A DNA stretch of 64,000 nucleotides, from contig DATLZU010000049.1 in NCBI GenBank assembly GCA_035573855.1, positions 20,307 to 84,306 of the forward strand, in the 5' to 3' direction. Positions 8,134 to 16,732 of this stretch are shown piece by piece. Both the position numbers and the translations under genes were made by a program. The stretch is from DATLZU01 sp035573855 (GTDB lineage Bacteria > Nitrospirota > Nitrospiria > Nitrospirales > Nitrospiraceae). How positions within the stretch are numbered: the first letter of the stretch is position 1; every line of letters begins with the position of its first letter. The notes beneath the pieces were generated by a model. That model saw only the letters and a list, made by a program, of their open reading frames with translations, was not told the DNA's origin and did no database searches.

Positions 8134-9804
8134 GTGCCGACTGAGACAAAGCGTTCGAGGTATGGTCCTGTCCCTTCGCACGCTCTTCCTCTCTGGTATA
8201 CCGTTCGCCATCTGAGGCTTCGGCAAATTCTGGCTCGTCTCTGGGCGCGCGTGCCTCGCCCACGACCGGCGCCCGGTCCGGTTCCCGGCCTTCGTCGGAT
8301 GGCGACGTGGGTTCCTCCGATTGCACATGCACCCTGTCTCATCGGTCCGACGACCTTTCGCCTGCTCAATGAAACCGACGATCTGGACCGCGTGGGCTGG
8401 GACGGTCCGCCGTTGTCGCGCCTCTGGCGCTATCACCAACACTATTTCGATGAGCTCCGTGCGGTTGACGCAGACCAGCGGGCAAGCTGGCATGAACGGC
8501 TTCTGCTTCGCTGGGTTGAGGAGAATCCTCCTGGGAAAGGTGTGGGTTGGGAGTCCTATCCCACGGCGCGGCGGATTGTCAATTGGATCAAGTGGGCCCT
8601 GGCCGGGCATCGGTTGCCCCCGGCGTGTCTTGCCAGTCTGGCCGTGCAGGCGCGCTGGCTCCGCCGCCGGCTCGAGTACCACTTGCTGGGCAATCATCTT
8701 CTGGCGGATGCCAAGGCCCTGATCTTCGCCGGCTCGTTTTTTGAGGGACCCGAGGCCGATCGATGGAGGACTCTTGGCCTCCGGCTGTTAGGCGAGGAAG
8801 TCGCTGAGCAGATTTTGGCCGACGGAGGGCACATTGAGAGAAGTCCGATGTATCAGGCACTGGTCATGGAAGATTTACTCGATATTCAGAATGTGTTACA
8901 AGCCAGCCGCGCCGGCTCCCGTGGATGGGGCAGCCTTCGACTGGAGGAGACGGTCCGCCGGATGATGGCCTGGTTGACAGCGATGACCCATCCTGATGGC
9001 GACATCGCGTTCTTCAACGATGCCGCCATCGGCATGGCGCCTTCCTATCGCGAGTTGGCTGCTTATGCGACACGCCTCGGTTTCGCTCCTGCCGACCCCC
9101 CTCGACAGTTGGTGCAGTCGCTCCCCGTGTCGGGCTATGTGCGCCTCGCCCATGATCAGGCGACCGTGTTGCTCGACGTCGCGCCGCTGGGACCCGATTA
9201 CCTGTTGGGCCATGCGCATGCCGATACGCTCTCCTTCGAACTCTCGGTGGGCCGGCAGCGCGTGCTCGTCAATTCCGGCACGTCGTGTTATGGCGAAAGC
9301 GCGGAGCGGGTGCGGCAACGGGGGACAGCCGCGCACAATACGGTCGTGATCGACGGCGAGAACTCGTCGGAAGTGTGGAAAGGCTTTCGTGTGGCCCGTC
9401 GCGCCTATCCGATCGGCCTCACCATCGAGGAACGGGGGACGCAGGTCTCCGTTGCCTGTGCGCATACCGGGTATGGATGGTTGCCAGGGCGGCCGCGGCA
9501 TCGGCGACACTGGCGGTTTCAGCCTGGGAGCCTCGATGTCTGCGACACGGTGGAGGGGCAGTTCGGCGTAGCCGACGCTCGGTTTCACTGGCATCCCTCG
9601 TGGACCCTGACGGGCACGGCGCGCGAGGGAGTCGCCGTGGCTCAGGCCGGGGCCGGGGGGCGGGTGAAGTGGATTGTCGAAGACGGAGATCCCCGGATCG
9701 AGCCGTCGAGTTATCATCCACGGTTCGGCGTCACGGAGTCCAACCACTGTTTGGTCGTGCGACTGATTCAAGGCCGGAGTCGCGTGCGATTTCTCTGGAG
9801 TTGA
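8134..9804 (+). CDS. Heparinase II/III-like polysaccharide lyase family protein
   Basis: 556 residues from a GTG start 9 bases after the wecB relic. The N-terminal two thirds form an alpha/alpha-toroid-type region (LLGNHLLADAKALIFAG near residue 188). The C-terminal part has GHAHADTLSFEL near residue 364 and RGTAAHNTVVIDG near residue 397, both typical of the heparinase II/III C-terminal domain. There is no obvious signal peptide. Proteins of this family are frequently encoded in capsule and O-antigen clusters, where they may trim or edit uronic-acid-containing glycans; the real substrate is unknown. The next gene, a GT4 transferase, follows after 7 bases, so the two are probably cotranscribed. 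Confidence 0.8.
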   Translation: MPTETKRSRYGPVPSHALPLWYTVRHLRLRQILARLWARVPRPRPAPGPVPGLRRMATWVPPIAHAPCLIGPTTFRLLNETDDLDRVGWDGPPLSRLWRYHQHYFDELRAVDADQRASWHERLLLRWVEENPPGKGVGWESYPTARRIVNWIKWALAGHRLPPACLASLAVQARWLRRRLEYHLLGNHLLADAKALIFAGSFFEGPEADRWRTLGLRLLGEEVAEQILADGGHIERSPMYQALVMEDLLDIQNVLQASRAGSRGWGSLRLEETVRRMMAWLTAMTHPDGDIAFFNDAAIGMAPSYRELAAYATRLGFAPADPPRQLVQSLPVSGYVRLAHDQATVLLDVAPLGPDYLLGHAHADTLSFELSVGRQRVLVNSGTSCYGESAERVRQRGTAAHNTVVIDGENSSEVWKGFRVARRAYPIGLTIEERGTQVSVACAHTGYGWLPGRPRHRRHWRFQPGSLDVCDTVEGQFGVADARFHWHPSWTLTGTAREGVAVAQAGAGGRVKWIVEDGDPRIEPSSYHPRFGVTESNHCLVVRLIQGRSRVRFLWS

Positions 9805-9811
9805 TCGTCGC

Positions 9812-11182
9812 GTGCACATCCTGTTTCTGACCGACAATTTTCCGCCTGAGGTCAACGCCCCGGCGAGCCGTACCTTCGAGCATGCTCGAGAATGGGTGCG
9901 AGCTGGCCATCAGGTCACTGTGGTGACCGGCGTTCCGAACTTTCCCACCGGTCGCGTGTTCCCCGGCTATCGCAATCGCCTCTGGCAGCAGGAATGGATG
10001 GAGGGTGTTCGGGTCATCCGGGTCTGGACCTTCGTTGCCGCCAACCGCGGGCGGATTCGCCGCACCCTCGACTATCTGAGCTTCGGCCTCATGGCCGTGC
10101 TGGGTGGGCTCTGTGTCCGACGACCCGACGTGGTGGTCGGCACGTCGCCGCAGATTTTTACGGTCTGCGCCGCCTGGCTCGTGAGCCGCGTGAAACAGCG
10201 CCCTTTTGTGTTTGAGCTGCGCGATCTGTGGCCCGCGTCGATCCAGGCGGTCGGAGCCGTGCGGCGGTCGACCCTGCTGAAAGCCGTCGATGCCGTCGTT
10301 CGATTCCTGTATCGCCAAGCGGCCCTCGTCGTTTGTGTGACGGAGAGTTTTCGCACCGAGCTCCTGGCGCTGGGCGTGAACCGGTCACGGATCGTCGTAG
10401 TGCGCAACGGAGCGGATGGCACCAGGTTTTTCCCGCGGCCGAAGGATCGGGAGCTTCTGCATCGCCTGGGTTTCGATGGCTACCTGGTCGTGGGCTATAT
10501 CGGCACGATCGGGATGGTGCACGGCCTGCAGACCGTCTTGGAGGCGGCGCGGGAGTTACAGCGAGAACCCGTGCGGTTCCTCCTTGTGGGTGACGGTGCG
10601 GAACGGGTGGCCCTGGAGCGGCTGGCTCAGCAGTGGAGCCTCACGAACGTCCGGTTTGCGGGCCTGGTGTCCAAAGACGATGTGGTGCGCTACTGGAGCG
10701 TGCTCGATCTTGCCCTCATTCCTTTGCGAAAGACTCCGGTCTTTCGGACCGTGCTGCCGTCGAAACTGTTCGAAAGCCTCGCGATGGGCGTTCCCGTGCT
10801 GCTCGGGGTGGAGGGTGAAGCCGCCAGGCTGGTGGCCGAGACTGGGGTTGGTCTGTGTCTCGAACCGGAGCATGTTCCTGCCCTGGTCTCGGCGATTCGC
10901 CATTTGCGCTCTTCCCCCGGCGAACTGCAGGCCATGCAACGGCGGTGCGTGGCCGTCGCCGCTCAGCACTCCAGAACGAGGCGGGCCCAGGAGATGCTCA
11001 AGGTCCTTGAGCACGTCGTCACTGGGATGACCAGCCAGGTCGAACTCGCCCCGCCTGCTCCCGTTCACGCTGAGTTCGGACTTTGCGCCCCGGAGCCGTC
11101 CCCGTCTTGTGGCACAGGAGCGGCCGTGGACGTCATGGGAGAGCAAGCAACTACTCGGCATCCGGAAGCGGGCCGGCTGTGA
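9812..11182 (+). CDS. Glycosyltransferase family 4, WbuB-like
   Basis: 456 residues, GT-B fold. The N-terminal domain opens with MHILFLTDNFPPEVNAPASR and includes VVTGVPNFPTGRVFPGYR and FELRDLWP, a signature of WbuB-type aminosugar transferases. The C-terminal domain carries RNGADGTRFFP, GYIGTIGMVHGLQTV and PSKLFESLAMGVPVL, the nucleotide-sugar-binding elements. Such enzymes usually add an N-acetylated aminosugar to an undecaprenyl-linked glycan in the cytoplasm. About 50 residues after the fold (rich in Pro, Ala and Cys) have no match to the family core. The GTG start lies 7 bases after the heparinase-like stop; its association with a WecA-type gene downstream fits early steps of repeat-unit assembly. 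Confidence 0.85.
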   Translation: MHILFLTDNFPPEVNAPASRTFEHAREWVRAGHQVTVVTGVPNFPTGRVFPGYRNRLWQQEWMEGVRVIRVWTFVAANRGRIRRTLDYLSFGLMAVLGGLCVRRPDVVVGTSPQIFTVCAAWLVSRVKQRPFVFELRDLWPASIQAVGAVRRSTLLKAVDAVVRFLYRQAALVVCVTESFRTELLALGVNRSRIVVVRNGADGTRFFPRPKDRELLHRLGFDGYLVVGYIGTIGMVHGLQTVLEAARELQREPVRFLLVGDGAERVALERLAQQWSLTNVRFAGLVSKDDVVRYWSVLDLALIPLRKTPVFRTVLPSKLFESLAMGVPVLLGVEGEAARLVAETGVGLCLEPEHVPALVSAIRHLRSSPGELQAMQRRCVAVAAQHSRTRRAQEMLKVLEHVVTGMTSQVELAPPAPVHAEFGLCAPEPSPSCGTGAAVDVMGEQATTRHPEAGRL

Positions 11183-11266
11183 TGCCTGCAAGAAACCGTC
11201 AGCGCGCCGGGACGGCCCCGGGTTAGGTTTGTTTTTTTATGTACGGACTGATGGAGACGACTCGCA

Positions 11267-12403
11267 ATGAACGAGATTTCGGTGTGGCTCTCAGCCCTGT
11301 CCGCTGTGGGTACCTCCTGCCTGATCTGCGCCGTCATCAGCTTCTGCGGCCGCCGGTTCCAGCTCCGAGGGATGGACGATCCTGGACAAGCCCGGCGCAA
11401 GGTCCATGTTCGCCCCGTGCCTCGTGTGGGCGGGATTGGGCTGGTGATTGCCTTGGTTGTGGCCTGCGCCCTGTTCCCTGTCGCCCACCGCATATGGGCG
11501 TGGAGTGTGGTGGCCTTGAGTCTGCCCGCGTTCGGTGCGGGATTGGCCGAGGACCTTGGGCACCGGGTCTTGGCCCGCACTCGCCTGGGGTGGACCGCCG
11601 TCACCGCCGTTGCGGCGTATGCTCTCTTTCCCGAGTTCCGCGTGCAGGATCTCGATCTGCCCGGCACCGCATGGCTGTTCTCGATGCCGGGGGTGTCGCT
11701 CCTGTTCACGGTGGTCGTGGTCAGCGGGGTTACCCATTCGATCAACATGATCGATGGACTGAATGGGCTCGCCGGCATCACGATTCTGTTCATTGCTTCG
11801 GCCATAAGCGCCGTGGCCTGGACAGTCGGCGATGTCCAAGTCGGGACCATGAGCCTGGTCGTGGCCGGCGGCACGTTGGGATTTTTACTCCTGAATTATC
11901 CGACGGCGCGGGTGTTTCTCGGCGACGGTGGCGCGTATCTGCTGGGATTTTTGACGGCCGAACTTGCCGTGGCGGTCGTCCAGCGCAATCCCCCGGTGTC
12001 ACCATGGTTTGCTTGCGTTGCGCTCCTCTATCCCGTCTGGGAAACGCTCTTTTCGATCTGGCGCCGACGCGTGCTGCGCCACAAACCCGCCATGACTGCG
12101 GACGGACTGCATTTGCACCATCTGATGTACAAACGGCTGTTTCGGCGCAACGGCCGCAACCATGAGCTCCACAACGCCGCGGCGGCGCTGACGGTCGCGG
12201 GGTTCCCGCTTTTGACCATCCTGGCTGCCAGTGTCTGGTGGTCTCAGACCCCACAGCTTCAACTCGCGGCTCTGGGATTTGTGGCGGTCTACGGAGGGGT
12301 GTACCGTGCCTTGGTGCTCAGGAAGCTTCGCGTGCCGCTCCGAGTGCAAGAGCGTGGACTCTGTCCTCCCTCTAGTCAATCGGACAACCCTTTCTCTCGA
12401 TAG
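11267..12403 (+). CDS. Polyprenyl-phosphate HexNAc-1-phosphate transferase (WecA/MraY family)
   Basis: 378 residues with about ten membrane segments. Family motifs are in order: ARRKVHVRPVPRVGG near residue 43, a short acidic GLAEDLGHR near residue 96, MIDGLNGLAG near residue 161, and NYPTARVFLGDGGAYLLGF near residue 209. The last contains the catalytic Asp and the Mg-binding region. Enzymes of this family start repeat-unit synthesis by loading a HexNAc-1-phosphate onto undecaprenyl phosphate. The canonical DDxxD is reduced to an ED-containing segment, as in several WecA-like paralogues. It is probably the initiating transferase for this locus. The Wzi-like gene starts 8 bases after its stop. 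Confidence 0.85.
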   Translation: MNEISVWLSALSAVGTSCLICAVISFCGRRFQLRGMDDPGQARRKVHVRPVPRVGGIGLVIALVVACALFPVAHRIWAWSVVALSLPAFGAGLAEDLGHRVLARTRLGWTAVTAVAAYALFPEFRVQDLDLPGTAWLFSMPGVSLLFTVVVVSGVTHSINMIDGLNGLAGITILFIASAISAVAWTVGDVQVGTMSLVVAGGTLGFLLLNYPTARVFLGDGGAYLLGFLTAELAVAVVQRNPPVSPWFACVALLYPVWETLFSIWRRRVLRHKPAMTADGLHLHHLMYKRLFRRNGRNHELHNAAAALTVAGFPLLTILAASVWWSQTPQLQLAALGFVAVYGGVYRALVLRKLRVPLRVQERGLCPPSSQSDNPFSR

Positions 12404-12411
12404 CCTGGGCC

Positions 12412-14064
12412 GTGAAGTTCCGCTTGCTGCTTCCGCTTGCGTCCTTCTGCACGAGTCTTGCCGGACTATTGCCCTCCTATGCCCACGCCTCGGTGAATGT
12501 GCCGCTGCACCACTGGGCGTACGAGGCCATCGAACGCCTGGTCGATTTGCACGTGATCGACCGGGCCATGGTGACGGCGAAGCCCTATAGCCGGAAAGAG
12601 GCCGCCCGGGCCGTGGCTCGGGCCCTCGAACGGATTCGCGCCGATCGCGTCGAGGCCGACGGACGGGAGAACGTGGCCGAACCCTTGCTCGCCCGCTTGA
12701 TCGAGGAATTTCGCCCGGAACTCGAGCGGCTTGGCGCTGTGGTCCCGCGACCGCGCGAGGCGGCGGAGTCTGCCGGATCGCGTGGGGTGGTGCGGTTTGG
12801 CGGGCGACTCCAGGTCGAGGGGGATGCGTCGTCCATCGGCGGGGCCCAGACGGTGCGATTTCGCGAAAATCGGGGCGGTGAGTACTACGTCAACGGCGTG
12901 CAGAATCAGACTGATGTGCGGGGCTGGATGGAAGTGGCGGATTGGGCTGCCCTGACCGTGCAGCCCAAGTTCATCAGCAATCGCCATCTGCTCGGGATCG
13001 GCGCGACCAATAACAGCCACAACTTTTATCTCCGGGAATTCTCCCTCAAACTCAGTGCCTTCAACGTGGCGATAGAAGCCGGGCGCGGCACCCTCTGGTG
13101 GGGGCCCGGCTATCACGGCTCGCTGCTGCTCACCGATCATGCCTTTCCCCTCGACATGATCAAACTGGGAAGTGACGAGCCGTTCACCCTCCCGGGCCCC
13201 TTGACGGGGCTTGGTCAGTGGAAGGTGCAGTCGTTCCTTGCACAACTCGACCGCAACCGGGATTTTTCGCGTGCCAAACTCTTTGGCCTGCGCGTGAGCT
13301 ATTTGCCCGCTCATTGGTTGGAGGTGGGCGTCACTCGCCTGACGCAATTCGATGGGCGGGGCCGTGACCAACCATTCCCCCGGACCGTCCTCGATGCTTA
13401 CCTGAAGCCGCCGAATCAGGGCGGTGATCTCGATGTCAATGAACAGGCGATGCTGGACGTCCGGGCGAGGCTTCCCCGGGTCCCGTATGTACTCCCGTTC
13501 CCAGCCGGCCTCCAGCTCTACGGGGAACTCGGATCGGAAGACAAATGGTCACAGGTTCCCCTCCCCAGCCGGGTGGCGATCTTAACCGGGCTCTATATCC
13601 CCCAGGTCTTCGCCGGCGATACATTGGACCTGCGCATCGAATATGCCGACACCGACCTTGGCCGCCGGCGCCATCCGGAATTGGCTGGGGTGTGGTACAA
13701 CAACGGCACCTACGTGAGCGGGATGCGCCATCGCGGCTTTCCGTTGGGTCATCATATGGGAACAGACGGGGTTGATTTTTTCATCCGATCCACCCGCTGG
13801 TTCACCGAGCGGCTCCAACTGGGCGTGAACGTGAATTGGCAAGAACGGGCGCGCGGCCTCCCGGTGCATGAACGGAAACGCGAATCTGCGGTGGACTTGA
13901 CCTGGTGGTACTCCCGGAATCTCACCATCACCTTGGGTTACACGTTTCAGTCCCTCAAGAACCCCGGCCAAATCACGAACCTCACGCCGTTCGTCGAGAC
14001 CTTCGCCCCTGGGGTGACCGCCCGCAATCATCTGGTGTGGACCGTGTTCACCTGGGAATGGTGA
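12412..14064 (+). CDS. Capsule assembly protein, Wzi family (outer membrane)
   Basis: 550 residues beginning with a signal peptide (LLPLASFCTSLAGLLPSYAHA, cleavage after about residue 26). The next region (LHHWAYEAIERLVDLHVID, then YSRKEAARAVARAL) is an SLH-like stretch common at the start of Wzi-family proteins. The remainder alternates polar and aromatic residues as in a beta-barrel and ends NHLVWTVFTWEW, with a terminal aromatic residue favoured for outer-membrane insertion. GTLWWGPGYHGSLLL is a conserved family block. Wzi-type lectins anchor capsule polymer at the cell surface. GTG start, 8 bases after the transferase gene. Its presence points to a capsule-like polymer rather than a simple O-antigen. 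Confidence 0.85.
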   Translation: MKFRLLLPLASFCTSLAGLLPSYAHASVNVPLHHWAYEAIERLVDLHVIDRAMVTAKPYSRKEAARAVARALERIRADRVEADGRENVAEPLLARLIEEFRPELERLGAVVPRPREAAESAGSRGVVRFGGRLQVEGDASSIGGAQTVRFRENRGGEYYVNGVQNQTDVRGWMEVADWAALTVQPKFISNRHLLGIGATNNSHNFYLREFSLKLSAFNVAIEAGRGTLWWGPGYHGSLLLTDHAFPLDMIKLGSDEPFTLPGPLTGLGQWKVQSFLAQLDRNRDFSRAKLFGLRVSYLPAHWLEVGVTRLTQFDGRGRDQPFPRTVLDAYLKPPNQGGDLDVNEQAMLDVRARLPRVPYVLPFPAGLQLYGELGSEDKWSQVPLPSRVAILTGLYIPQVFAGDTLDLRIEYADTDLGRRRHPELAGVWYNNGTYVSGMRHRGFPLGHHMGTDGVDFFIRSTRWFTERLQLGVNVNWQERARGLPVHERKRESAVDLTWWYSRNLTITLGYTFQSLKNPGQITNLTPFVETFAPGVTARNHLVWTVFTWEW

Positions 14065-14092
14065 GCGACGATGGCCGCGGTCTCTTCTTTTA

Positions 14093-14121
14093 TTGACGAG
14101 GCTCCTCCATTTGGCTATCGT
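14093..14121 (+). promoter_or_regulatory. Putative sigma-70 promoter for the SLBB export gene
   Basis: TTGACG at 14093-14098 and TATCGT at 14116-14121 are separated by 17 bases, about 95 bases before the export-protein start. It may give the export/chain-length pair its own transcription start. Confidence 0.4.
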
Positions 14122-14215
14122 GGGGCACCGCTGCGGGCACGCGAAACCGTTCATCCAGACAGGTGAGCTCCAGTGCGCCAGATATGCATGAGGGAAGGGT
14201 GAGGGAGGAACCTCG

Positions 14216-16720
14216 ATGCGCCACGGTGAAGTGAAATGGCTGGCCAGACCCAGACCGGTGTGTGCGGCGATGGCCTGGCTGCTTTCTGCGCTCCTGATCA
14301 TCCCGCCAAACCTGATGGCTCAAGGAAGCGGCAATCTCCAGACCGGATCTCCGCTCCCCTTTGGGCTGAGTCCCGCGGCGGTGCTCCAGCCTGCTCCCGG
14401 CCAACCTATTCTCACGAATCCCACCGCGTTGCAGCCGATTGTGCCGGCCCAATCGCCGTGCCCCGCTCTACCCACCCCGCAGCCAGAACCTGTCGGGCAA
14501 ATCCCGGCCCTTCATGAACTCTGGCCGGTCGATCCCACCACGGTCCTCCCTTTGTCTGTGGAGGAGCGGATGCGCCAGGAGCGGGAGGCCAAACAGCCAC
14601 CGGACCGTGGACCAGACACGCGATCCCCAGGTGCGCCAAACGCACCCGCGCCTCCCATGATGTCGCCGGGGGCCAGTGGTGCGCAGGCCGTGGCAGAAGT
14701 GGCTGCTCAGAAACGGGAGCGCGAGGCCTTCTCGGCAACCCGTCGCGACGTGCATCCACACAACAATTTCACGGTGGAAGAAGCCTTCGCCCGGTTTTCC
14801 GTCCTCCAGGATGTGAAATCACGGTTGACCCAGTTTGGGTACAACTTCTTCGATCTGCAATCGACCACCTTCGCGCCGGTGCAAGACGTGCCGGTCGGGC
14901 CGGATTATGTGGTCGGTCCTCAGGATTCTCTAGCGGTCCATATTTGGAATGTCCCGGATCCCACGTTCAATCGCAGTTACATCGCCCAGGTGGAACGTGA
15001 CGGTACGCTTGTGATTCCCCAGGTTGGCGCGATTCCTGTCGGAGGGCTGACGTTCTCGCAAGCCGAACAGGCCATCCGGACCCGATTAACCAGCTTGCTG
15101 AAGCGTTTTGACTTGCACGTGGCCATGGCTCGGCTGCGGACTATGAAGGTCTTCGTAGTCGGCGAGGTGGTCCGCCCTGGGGCGTACGAATTAAGCACCC
15201 TCGCCACGGTGACCCAAAGCCTCTACGCGGCTTGTGGTCCCTCTCGATCCGGATCGCTCCGGCAGGTGCGCGTGGTCCGTGACGGCACAACCGTGGCCGA
15301 ACTGGACTTCTACCAGTTTCTCTTGCATGGCGACCGCAGCCAGGACCAGCGGCTGCGGCCGGGGGACGTAGTAGTCGTGCCGCCGCTGGGGGCCGTGGTT
15401 GCCGTGAGCGGGGCGGTGAAGCGTCCTGCCATTTACGAGATCAAACCCGGAACGACATTGAGCGACGCCTTGACCTTGGCCGGAGGGCTGGGTCCGTTCG
15501 CCACTCGCGAGCGTTGCCACATCTTCCGGGCCGATCCGGTCCGGGGGCGTGTGCTGATCGACGTGCCGCTGGCTGGATTCAGTGAGGCGCGATCGGGCGA
15601 GGCAAGACCGAAGGGCGACCAGGCGCCACGCACCAATCTGATTCTTCAGGATGGCGACTTTGTCGTGGTCCCACCACTACCGACGAGGGCGACCAACGTC
15701 GCGAGTCTGGCCGGGGCGGTCAAGAGTCCTGGTCCCTTCGAATTTCGGCCAGGGATGCGGCTCGCCGACGTGCTGGTCCCTGAGTTGCTGCTTCCTGAGG
15801 CCGATCGGAGTCGGGCCGAGATCGTGCGCACCCACCCGGTGACGTTTGAAACCACCGTGATCCCCTTCAGCCCCCAGGCTCTCTTTGAGGGGCGTGAGGC
15901 AGAGAACCACCCCCTGCAACAATGGGATCAGATTGCGATCAACAGCCGTCTTCGGCCGCCCAGCTTGGTGTTGGTGGAAGGTGAGGTGGTCCGTCCCGGC
16001 CACTACACGTTGCAGACAGGCGAGCGGCTGAGCTCGGTGCTGAAGCGAGCCGGCGGGTTGACCCCCAAGGCGTTTCCCCAGGGGATTGTGCTCTTGCGCG
16101 AGTCTGTCAAGCGCCGACAGGAAGCGGAATTGCAGCGGTTTATTGCCAGCGAACGAGAGCGGCTGACCGCGCAATCGGCCGCGGTGGCGGCCGGTGCCGT
16201 GGGCGTATCGGGCTCCGGGGGGGTGATTACCTCCGCCGAGCAGCAGACCTTGGCCATCCGGTTGCAACAACTGGAAGCTCTAGCCGGCCGGGCCGAGCTG
16301 GGTCGCGTGGTGGTGCGGTTGGAGTCGATCGAGCAACTCGAAGGCAGTCCCGATGACATCGTTTTGGAAGATCGAGACCGGATCCTCATTCCGCAACCGC
16401 CTCAGACCGTCACGATTTTGGGATCGGTCAAAAATCCGACGAGCGTCGTGTATCGGCCTGGGTTGTCGGTTGACGACTATCTTCGCCAAACCGGCGGGCT
16501 CACGGAACAAGCGAACGAGAAAGAACTCTATATTGTGCGGGCCAATGGCCTAGCGGAGTCGGCCTATGTCAAGATCAAGGACGTGCGTCCGGGCGACACC
16601 ATCGTGGTCCCCCAGAAGCTCGAGGTGAAGACGCCGCAACTGGCCCTCTGGCAGAGCATTGCGTCGATTGTCGGCAGCGTGGCGCTCGCCGCGGCGGGCA
16701 TCGCGGTGATCGGTCGGTAA
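14216..16720 (+). CDS. Polysaccharide export protein with multiple SLBB domains (Wza-like)
   Basis: 834 residues, about twice the length of E. coli Wza. A signal peptide (AAMAWLLSALLIIPPNLMAQ) is followed by a Pro-rich linker to about residue 190. The Poly_export domain starts with VGPDYVVGPQDSLAVHIWNV. Several SLBB-type modules follow, with repeated patterns such as VVGEVVRPGAYEL, AVSGAVKRPAIYEIKPG, SLAGAVKSPGPFEFRPG, VEGEVVRPGHYTL and ILGSVKNPTSVVYRPG. The protein ends in a hydrophobic segment (IASIVGSVALAAAGIAVIG). It has no lipobox. It should form or extend the periplasmic-outer-membrane channel for polymer export. GAGGGAGG lies 8 bases before the ATG. The Wzz-like gene follows after 12 bases. 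Confidence 0.88.
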   Translation: MRHGEVKWLARPRPVCAAMAWLLSALLIIPPNLMAQGSGNLQTGSPLPFGLSPAAVLQPAPGQPILTNPTALQPIVPAQSPCPALPTPQPEPVGQIPALHELWPVDPTTVLPLSVEERMRQEREAKQPPDRGPDTRSPGAPNAPAPPMMSPGASGAQAVAEVAAQKREREAFSATRRDVHPHNNFTVEEAFARFSVLQDVKSRLTQFGYNFFDLQSTTFAPVQDVPVGPDYVVGPQDSLAVHIWNVPDPTFNRSYIAQVERDGTLVIPQVGAIPVGGLTFSQAEQAIRTRLTSLLKRFDLHVAMARLRTMKVFVVGEVVRPGAYELSTLATVTQSLYAACGPSRSGSLRQVRVVRDGTTVAELDFYQFLLHGDRSQDQRLRPGDVVVVPPLGAVVAVSGAVKRPAIYEIKPGTTLSDALTLAGGLGPFATRERCHIFRADPVRGRVLIDVPLAGFSEARSGEARPKGDQAPRTNLILQDGDFVVVPPLPTRATNVASLAGAVKSPGPFEFRPGMRLADVLVPELLLPEADRSRAEIVRTHPVTFETTVIPFSPQALFEGREAENHPLQQWDQIAINSRLRPPSLVLVEGEVVRPGHYTLQTGERLSSVLKRAGGLTPKAFPQGIVLLRESVKRRQEAELQRFIASERERLTAQSAAVAAGAVGVSGSGGVITSAEQQTLAIRLQQLEALAGRAELGRVVVRLESIEQLEGSPDDIVLEDRDRILIPQPPQTVTILGSVKNPTSVVYRPGLSVDDYLRQTGGLTEQANEKELYIVRANGLAESAYVKIKDVRPGDTIVVPQKLEVKTPQLALWQSIASIVGSVALAAAGIAVIGR

Positions 16721-16732
16721 TCGGAGTCAGTC

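Noticed and set aside
9731..10318. Long open frames opposite the heparinase-like, GT4 and other GC-rich genes
   Set aside because: They mirror real genes in high-GC DNA and show no motifs or ribosome sites.
11183..11266. CCGGG/CCCGG hairpin followed at a distance by a run of T
   Set aside because: Only a 5-bp stem and the T-run is about 10 bases away; not convincing as a terminator.
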